A DNA stretch of 64,000 nt from a virus, in the IMG/VR virus record IMGVR_UViG_3300009182_000057, positions 1 to 64,000 of that record. One strand, given 5' to 3'. The notes below the pieces were generated by a model. That model made no database searches and was not told where the DNA came from. It was given only the letters and a program-made list of their open reading frames with translations. This document shows, one piece after another, positions 57,857 to 64,000 of the stretch. How positions within the stretch are numbered: position 1 is the stretch's first letter; the number at the start of each line of letters is the position of its first letter. The translations under genes and the position numbers were made by a program.

Positions 57857-60800
57857 TAAAGATTATATTTGTTGTTGAGATACTTCTCAACATTTAGTCT
57901 CTCTTCTGTTGAGAGAGCTCTATTATAAAAAAGAATTTCAGACACTTTACAAGGTGTTGATAGACTATTTTGTACATAACAACCAACCCAGAATCCACCA
58001 GTAGAAAATAAAGGAGCATCAAAATTTAATCCGGTATCAGCTTTTACTAAAGTTCCTTTATTGTCAGCGTATAATTTACCGTTTATAAATGCTTGAGCAT
58101 AAGGTTGATTGAAGACTGCTTCAAACATATAACGGCTTGAAGTTGGAGGATAGAATCCGGGCACATAACCATAATAGTCTGTCAACTCAATTTCATATAA
58201 AGTTGTAGGATATGTAGATGCCACTGGAGTTAGAGTAAGACCAGAAGTAGGTTGTTGCCATAATATTTTAATATAACCATTAGATCCATTTCCTCCAAAA
58301 GTATTAACTGTAGACAACGGACCACCACCACCACCACCGCTACCATACCCTACACCACTCAACCCGTTTAGATATGATTTATTAGAACCATCTCCTCCAC
58401 CACCCAAGCCACCCAAGCCACCCAAAGAATTAGATTGAGATCCACCACCACCACCAGCTCCAAAATAGGTATTCTCTGATAAAAAGTAATATCCATCTAC
58501 ACCGTTTAAAGCATTAAAATCAATTGTTCCAAAAGCACCTCCAGAAGATCCATATGATAAAGTACCTGATCCACCCAATACCATAGTTCCATTAAAGATA
58601 GCAGAACCTAAACCACCACCAGACCCCCCAAAAGCTGTTAAAGAACCAAAATAACTTGCTACACCAGGATTACCAGCACTTCCACTCAGTCCTAAACCGC
58701 CACTACCTACTTTAAGAGGAATTGTAGAACCTGGAGCAATATTTATTACTGTATAAGATATACCACCACCACCGCCTCCTTGACCACCAGCATCAGATGT
58801 ATTACTACCGCCACCAGCTCCACCTCCGCCGATTACTAAAGCAGTAATGGAAGTAACTCTTGAGGGAACTGTAAAACTATTATTACCTGTACTAGACCAA
58901 TATAGAGATTGGACAGCCCACATATTATAAGGCAATTCTTCTACTGATGATAGATACTCTGTAGTAGCAACTTTTGTAGGCCATCCTTGATTGTTACCAA
59001 AGTCAAAAACAAAATCCCCATATCTTTGTCCGAAGGCTAAAGAACCTTTTGTAACATAATTTTGATCTAAGGCACTCACATATTGACCGAAAGATGCCAT
59101 TACTTGATAATTTTTATAAGCATAATCATTTTCTATATTTTCATAAGAACCTATTATGAACATAGTAGCTGTAGCAAAATTTAAATTAAAAGCATTAGTA
59201 AAATTACTGGTAGAATTAAAGTATATACTATGGATATTATTTTCTATTTGTAAAATAGGTGTTCCACTTATAGCAACAAGATTATTATTTTTACCACTAC
59301 GATCCATCCATTTTAAGACATTAGATCCGTGTTCAGCTTGAATATCATCTAGAAGACCGCTAGAAGCTATTTGATTAATAGTTCCTCTATCAGCTGAGAA
59401 CCACATATATAAACCATCTACGTCTACTGGAGAGAATGGTTTATATATACCATAATCATTTCCGTATATATCTGTTCTCCAATTATCTAATTTTCCTTTA
59501 TTTGTTAGTAATTTTTCTTTTCTTAAAGCATATTGTTCAGCTGGTAATTCCTGTCTGAAGGTAAGTGGATATTCTTTTGAATTATTCCAAGTACCTGGAA
59601 TAGCTGGTGTCCAAAATTCAAACACATCCGTTTGTCTCGATAGCCCATAATGATTTTTACCATATACTTCATAACTGGTTTGATATGGTGTAAGCTTTTG
59701 ATTTTCTAAAGTATTAATAATAACACCACCTTTAGAAGCAGAACTATAAGGTTCCATCATCCATTTATTAGTTATATTTGTAATCTTGGTTGGACTTATT
59801 TGATCCTTTTTAGTTAGACCTCTATTTCTAGGACCAAACTTTTCTAAATCTAAAAACATTCTTTCAGCACTTATTGAATCTATATATGTTAAAGATTCAT
59901 TATCTAATTTTATTGAATAACCCTTTCCTCTATAAAAAGGAGTTCCTAATTTTTCTGGCAATAGATATTCCCCGACTTGCTTATCACTAACTGCTTGAGA
60001 AGGAAAAGAAACTGTTGCTACAGTTGGGTAGTGAACATTATCTAAATGAGCATATGGTTCATTTGGTTGTATAGCTACTCCAGTGTGATAGGTCACAAAG
60101 CTCTTTAAACATCTATTTAAATAATAAAGATCTTGAGTGTAGTTAAAACCGTTTCTAGCATAATAATTGTAATATGCTGGTTTAAAAGAAGAATAACTTT
60201 CTAATGTTAGATAGCTTGGTAAATTAGTATCTTCTATAATCTCGTCTAATTTACCTGATCTTAAGAAATCCTGTAAGTTGGAATAATCTTCTTTGAAAGT
60301 CAATTGTTTCCAATTATAAGAAGATAAAGAAACACCAAAGTTTAAGGGCTCTGACCAAACAAGCGAATCTTTATTGTTTCTTACATATTGTATGTTATCT
60401 CCTGTATTAAAAATTAAAGATGAAATTTCTGGTTGATGTAAAGGAGTATAGTCATTAAAGAATCTTACATGACCACCAAAAGCATTGACCCCTTTAAAGA
60501 AATTATAATTAGAATCTGGTGACGTATATACTTTACCCCAGAAAGGTTTGCCTCCATAGGGATCACCTAAAGCCGATGCTGTGAAATAACTATTGTCATA
60601 ATCCCAACCATCTAATTTTACATTTACGGTAAATGAAATACTAGGAGTTATAAAAGATGCATTAATAATTGCAGCTGTATAATTAACAGCTGATCGGTGT
60701 ACATATGTTAAATAATCTCCTGGAGTTATTATCATATCTGATAATTCATTAGTAGCCGACCAATTTCCATTAACGTCTCTTATAGCCTTGTACCAAGTAG

Positions 60801-63800
60801 GTCTAACAGAAATTGTATTACCTAATTTCATAGAAATGTATTCTGCAAAAGAATTTTCATCTCCATCTCCAGATACTAGATATCTTTGTAAATCAAAATA
60901 ATCTGCCATGTTGGATGACATGGATTTTACAGTATCGTCAAAATAAGAACGTTCTCCTATATTGACTCCATATATTTCTATTTTATCATTTTTTAAATCC
61001 AATGCTATTGATGCTGCATCATCAAATGGGCGTAAAGCAAAATGGCTCTTGTTTCTGTAAAGTGTTTCTTCTCCGTCACTGAATATTAATATTTTCTTTT
61101 TTCCGTTTTGAGGAATGTTTTGAGGTGTACCTAATTTGTGAGTTTGTTGATAAATGTAATAACCAAGGTTGTTACAGAGACTAGCTAAATAAGCATTACT
61201 ATTATTAATTTTAGTATCATTAGTAACGACTCTAGTATCTAAAATATTTTGAGCTAATAATAAAGCGTCTGATATATCTGTTTGATTTACTGCTGGATCT
61301 TTTGATACTTGTAATTGATCAACAAAAAGTTCTAAAGCACTAAAATTTTTCGTCAACCAACTCAAACGAGAAGCTACACTACCAAAAGCTATAACAGATA
61401 TTTGAACTTGATTTTTATTGTTATTTAAAATTTTATCTATAGTTGTTGTAACTATATTTTTAACTTTACTTAAACTATATGATTGAGACTTACTAACGTC
61501 TATCATTATAACTAAATCATAAACTTCAGAACTAGAATACAAACCATTTACATTTTTATAAGCATAATTAGAAACAAAATAAGGTGCAACATTACCACTA
61601 GATTTATCAGTTCTTAATGAGGATCTGTAATAGGTATAACGCTTACCGGTTTTTAATATGAAAGAAGCTCCTGTACCCGTCCTCCAATAACCTTTGCCCC
61701 ATCCTACTTGTTTATCTCCTCCAGTTATTTTGTAATAACTAAATTGAGGGCTATTATATACGTCCAACCCTCTAGTATCCTTCCAAGTATTAGTTGCAAA
61801 ATCAACTCCGTAACCCTCTGGATCAGCAAAAAGATAATCAGCCATTCCATTATAATCTCTTAAATTATTTCCCTCATGACCTATTGGAGAATATTGTACA
61901 GACTTACAAGTACATTTAGTCCAAGAATCTAAACTATTGATAGGATTTACATTTTGATAATCTTGATCTTTATAATAATTGTGTGGATAATTTTTACCAT
62001 ATTGACAATTAGGTAAATGCTCTACATACTTAAATACCTCGTCGGCTGGAGTATCTGGATCCATCCAAACAAAAGAAACTTTATCTGATCCGTTTACTTT
62101 AAAAGAACAAGAATTCTGAACTGGTCCATCTATATAAGTAGCACATTTTGTAGCCGGTGTATCATATATTTGTATAGCACCTTTTAGAGCATCTAAATTT
62201 GTTATTGATCCTGCTCCTAGCCAAGCAGCTTCCATTGGATCTCCACCTCGGTTATTTAATTTATATATTACATCTGAATCAGAAAAATTAAATCCAGCCA
62301 CAGCTCCGACCATAGCATAACTTGGATTAATATTTCCTAAGATAATTGGCAAACAACAATCTTCTTTAATTGTAATAGGCAAATTATCAGAACTGGTAAC
62401 AAAGGTTTGTATAGGCCAGTGAATATTATTAGCTCCTAAAGCGATTGGTAAATCTGTTCTTTGGAATTTAAATAAATATGATTGATCTATTACACCGTTA
62501 TTAATTTCACTATAAATAGGTAAAGAAGCTTCTTGTTTTGTTTTCTTTATTATATTATCTGCTTCTGGAGAAAATTCTGAAGCATATGCTCCCGAATCTA
62601 TTAAAGTTGTTTGATTGATGTAAATTGAATTACTAGAAGTATTAGGCAAAGAAAAAGAATAATAATCACTTAACAATTTAACTTTTGATTGTGTAGCAAG
62701 TTTATCTATACCTTCGTTAATAGTATCATCTATAGCATATCCTTGGAATGTTAATTCTTTAGAAGATATTTTAATACCAGGGAAAGGAAATATAAAATCT
62801 CTAGTAGAAGCTCCATTTATATTAACAACTATATTCAAGTCTTGTCTTTCTGTGTGTGGTCCTTGCAACCAAGCTCCTTCGACAATACCGTTTTTATCTG
62901 TAAAAATTAAATCTGAATTGGTATAATTGGTTCCTCCAGTGGCACTTGAAGAAACAAAATTAGAATTATTAATGTATACTGGATCTAAATTGTTATTGAA
63001 AATATCATTATTTAATATTTTATTTCCGCTTGGCCAATAGAACCAATTATTACCTTGCTCAAATTTTAAATTTAAAACAACATCAGGTATATTAACATCT
63101 TCCAATCTTACAGCAGTTAAACCATAAACCGGTTCTCCAAGGTATTTGGTCGAAGCATGTATTTCATTATAAACCAAATTAGTAGCAAAGGAAGATAAAG
63201 AAACTGTTGATAATGATGGAGTATTTAAAACATAATCTTTAAAAATATTTGATAAAGGTGTATCAGCTACTCTTGGTAAAAGCTTTGTAGAAATAATTGT
63301 ATTGATCTCTTCTTCATTTAAACCTTCTAAAGGAAATGTATTTGATAAAGAATTTATATCTAGATATTGATTTATATTAACAGAAGGGTCTGAATCAAAA
63401 TATGATTGAGTATCATGTAATTCTTCTAATTCAATAAAGAAATTGTCTTTTACAGCAGAAAGATCTGGGAAGTAATTTATTAAAGGTGAAGCTGGTACTT
63501 GGGTAATAGAATTTTTTGTATTGGTAAATCCTCTTAAAACATATTCATAAAGTAATTTTTCTAAACCCTCATTGGAACCTACTAAATTATATTTTAACTT
63601 TGCTCTCTTAACGTTTTCTCTTTTGTTTTGTAAAACTGTGGCTATCTGTCTTAATTTCTTAGCAAAGAAAGGAATTGCATAAATTAAATTTTCGTCACTA
63701 TTATAATCTATATTTCTTAAGAAAGGGTCTTGGGTTTCAGCATTTGCAAATAAGAAACTAAGATCTTTAGCTAATTGTATAAATTGTTGCTTTACACTAT

Positions 63801-63966
63801 CTTTTACAATTTTTTTGTCTTGAAGTTGTTTCTTATACCAGCTTTGGACATATTCTAAATAAGCTTCTTGAGCATTTTCTGGTATTAATGCATCTTGATA
63901 CTCTATCCAGTCTTTGTAAGGTAGAGGGGCTTGTGTATTTAAAGATACACTAGATGTCATGGCCAT
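57853..63966 (-). CDS. Giant tail protein with vWA, glycine-rich and jelly-roll domains
   Basis: 2037 residues on the minus strand. The N-terminal about 150 residues are helical (YLEYVQSWYKKQLQDKK, FAKKLRQIATVLQNKRENVK) and look like a baseplate docking module. Several beta domains follow. A von Willebrand A domain spans about 818-1070 with a complete MIDAS set: DVSKSQS (Asp about 825), the Thr in QTDISDALLLA (about 895) and Asp in IFSDGEE (about 960). A jelly-roll (LamG/ConA-like) domain starts near 1512 (VDVDGLYMWFSADRG) and ends at 1922-2036 (CKVSEILFYNRALSTEERLN), interrupted at about 1698-1902 by a glycine-rich domain of the same type as in 42668 and 55058. There are Cys pairs near 560 and 710. 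I infer a tail tip or fibre protein; MIDAS suggests metal-dependent binding. Start ATG 63966; a second ATG lies six bases on. Confidence 0.75.
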   Translation of the reverse strand: MAMTSSVSLNTQAPLPYKDWIEYQDALIPENAQEAYLEYVQSWYKKQLQDKKIVKDSVKQQFIQLAKDLSFLFANAETQDPFLRNIDYNSDENLIYAIPFFAKKLRQIATVLQNKRENVKRAKLKYNLVGSNEGLEKLLYEYVLRGFTNTKNSITQVPASPLINYFPDLSAVKDNFFIELEELHDTQSYFDSDPSVNINQYLDINSLSNTFPLEGLNEEEINTIISTKLLPRVADTPLSNIFKDYVLNTPSLSTVSLSSFATNLVYNEIHASTKYLGEPVYGLTAVRLEDVNIPDVVLNLKFEQGNNWFYWPSGNKILNNDIFNNNLDPVYINNSNFVSSSATGGTNYTNSDLIFTDKNGIVEGAWLQGPHTERQDLNIVVNINGASTRDFIFPFPGIKISSKELTFQGYAIDDTINEGIDKLATQSKVKLLSDYYSFSLPNTSSNSIYINQTTLIDSGAYASEFSPEADNIIKKTKQEASLPIYSEINNGVIDQSYLFKFQRTDLPIALGANNIHWPIQTFVTSSDNLPITIKEDCCLPIILGNINPSYAMVGAVAGFNFSDSDVIYKLNNRGGDPMEAAWLGAGSITNLDALKGAIQIYDTPATKCATYIDGPVQNSCSFKVNGSDKVSFVWMDPDTPADEVFKYVEHLPNCQYGKNYPHNYYKDQDYQNVNPINSLDSWTKCTCKSVQYSPIGHEGNNLRDYNGMADYLFADPEGYGVDFATNTWKDTRGLDVYNSPQFSYYKITGGDKQVGWGKGYWRTGTGASFILKTGKRYTYYRSSLRTDKSSGNVAPYFVSNYAYKNVNGLYSSSEVYDLVIMIDVSKSQSYSLSKVKNIVTTTIDKILNNNKNQVQISVIAFGSVASRLSWLTKNFSALELFVDQLQVSKDPAVNQTDISDALLLAQNILDTRVVTNDTKINNSNAYLASLCNNLGYYIYQQTHKLGTPQNIPQNGKKKILIFSDGEETLYRNKSHFALRPFDDAASIALDLKNDKIEIYGVNIGERSYFDDTVKSMSSNMADYFDLQRYLVSGDGDENSFAEYISMKLGNTISVRPTWYKAIRDVNGNWSATNELSDMIITPGDYLTYVHRSAVNYTAAIINASFITPSISFTVNVKLDGWDYDNSYFTASALGDPYGGKPFWGKVYTSPDSNYNFFKGVNAFGGHVRFFNDYTPLHQPEISSLIFNTGDNIQYVRNNKDSLVWSEPLNFGVSLSSYNWKQLTFKEDYSNLQDFLRSGKLDEIIEDTNLPSYLTLESYSSFKPAYYNYYARNGFNYTQDLYYLNRCLKSFVTYHTGVAIQPNEPYAHLDNVHYPTVATVSFPSQAVSDKQVGEYLLPEKLGTPFYRGKGYSIKLDNESLTYIDSISAERMFLDLEKFGPRNRGLTKKDQISPTKITNITNKWMMEPYSSASKGGVIINTLENQKLTPYQTSYEVYGKNHYGLSRQTDVFEFWTPAIPGTWNNSKEYPLTFRQELPAEQYALRKEKLLTNKGKLDNWRTDIYGNDYGIYKPFSPVDVDGLYMWFSADRGTINQIASSGLLDDIQAEHGSNVLKWMDRSGKNNNLVAISGTPILQIENNIHSIYFNSTSNFTNAFNLNFATATMFIIGSYENIENDYAYKNYQVMASFGQYVSALDQNYVTKGSLAFGQRYGDFVFDFGNNQGWPTKVATTEYLSSVEELPYNMWAVQSLYWSSTGNNSFTVPSRVTSITALVIGGGGAGGGSNTSDAGGQGGGGGGISYTVINIAPGSTIPLKVGSGGLGLSGSAGNPGVASYFGSLTAFGGSGGGLGSAIFNGTMVLGGSGTLSYGSSGGAFGTIDFNALNGVDGYYFLSENTYFGAGGGGGSQSNSLGGLGGLGGGGDGSNKSYLNGLSGVGYGSGGGGGGPLSTVNTFGGNGSNGYIKILWQQPTSGLTLTPVASTYPTTLYEIELTDYYGYVPGFYPPTSSRYMFEAVFNQPYAQAFINGKLYADNKGTLVKADTGLNFDAPLFSTGGFWVGCYVQNSLSTPCKVSEILFYNRALSTEERLNVEKYLNNKYNLY

Positions 63967-64000
63967 AAGTTAAAATACTTATAATAAACGCCTTTATATT

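Noticed and set aside
1-64000. tRNA genes, CRISPR arrays, transposons or integrase
   Set aside because: I found no cloverleaf with conserved T-loop, no spaced identical repeats outside genes and no recombinase-like protein. The tandem repeats are in fibre genes.

Overview
The window is part of the genome of a large tailed phage with a contractile tail (myovirus, T4-like gene set). I recognise homologues of T4 portal gp20, proximal sheath terminator gp15, neck gp13, head-completion nuclease gp4, prohead protease gp21, core gp67/68, scaffold gp22, major capsid gp23, small terminase gp16, clamp loader gp44 (and probably gp62), primase gp61, and baseplate wedge gp25 and gp6. There are no rRNA genes, and I saw no tRNA or CRISPR array. 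The DNA is strongly AT-rich (about 70% by eye), except the capsid gene. Almost no gene has a Shine-Dalgarno sequence; many virion genes instead have a T4-late-promoter-like TAAATA box just before the start. The host cannot be named from the sequence; weak ribosome-binding sites would suit Bacteroidota or cyanobacteria, but that is only a hint.

Layout. 1-3598 (minus): a fibre gene cut by the window edge, a small Ig-like protein and the portal gene. 3700-6809 (plus): small probable internal head proteins, a P-loop kinase and DNA primase; a single minus gene follows (6806-7468). 7493-13522 (plus): QueC, a glycosyltransferase, a class II glutamine amidotransferase and a DUF366 protein, closely packed and looking like a 7-deazaguanine DNA-modification cassette, then a clamp-loader-like protein, a GroES-like co-chaperonin, small proteins and a DinG/XPD-like helicase. 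13534-19144 (plus): the neck/head operon gp15-gp13-gp4-gp21-core-gp22-gp23, ended by a clear intrinsic terminator. 19242-23293: mixed-strand nucleotide and replication genes (second P-loop kinase, pyrimidine-dimer-glycosylase-like protein, gp16, dUTPase, gp44). 23331-57856 (plus): a long baseplate and tail-fibre block. 57853-63966 (minus): a 2037-residue tail protein with a von Willebrand A domain.

The tail block is the most elaborate part. Fibre and baseplate proteins carry PKD domains, NHL/Vgb-like, RCC1 and Asp-box beta-propellers, YadA-like head repeats, three tandem paralogous beta-helix adhesins, glycine-rich modules, jelly-roll (LamG-like) domains interrupted by other domains, and cysteine-rich tips. 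This reads as a broad set of surface-binding modules.

The best candidate for an undescribed system is 7493-10095: free-standing QueC and amidotransferase (reported as a fused Gat-QueC in some Campylobacter phages), with a StrF-like glycosyltransferase and a DUF366 protein between and after them. It suggests an amidated, perhaps further glycosylated, 7-deazaguanine in phage DNA. The inserting transglycosylase (DpdA) and early-pathway enzymes (FolE, QueD, QueE) are not in the window. A second pattern is a shared N-terminal peptide ending in Leu-Asn-Glu at residues 15-17 in three proteins, resembling the T4 capsid-targeting sequence cut by gp21.
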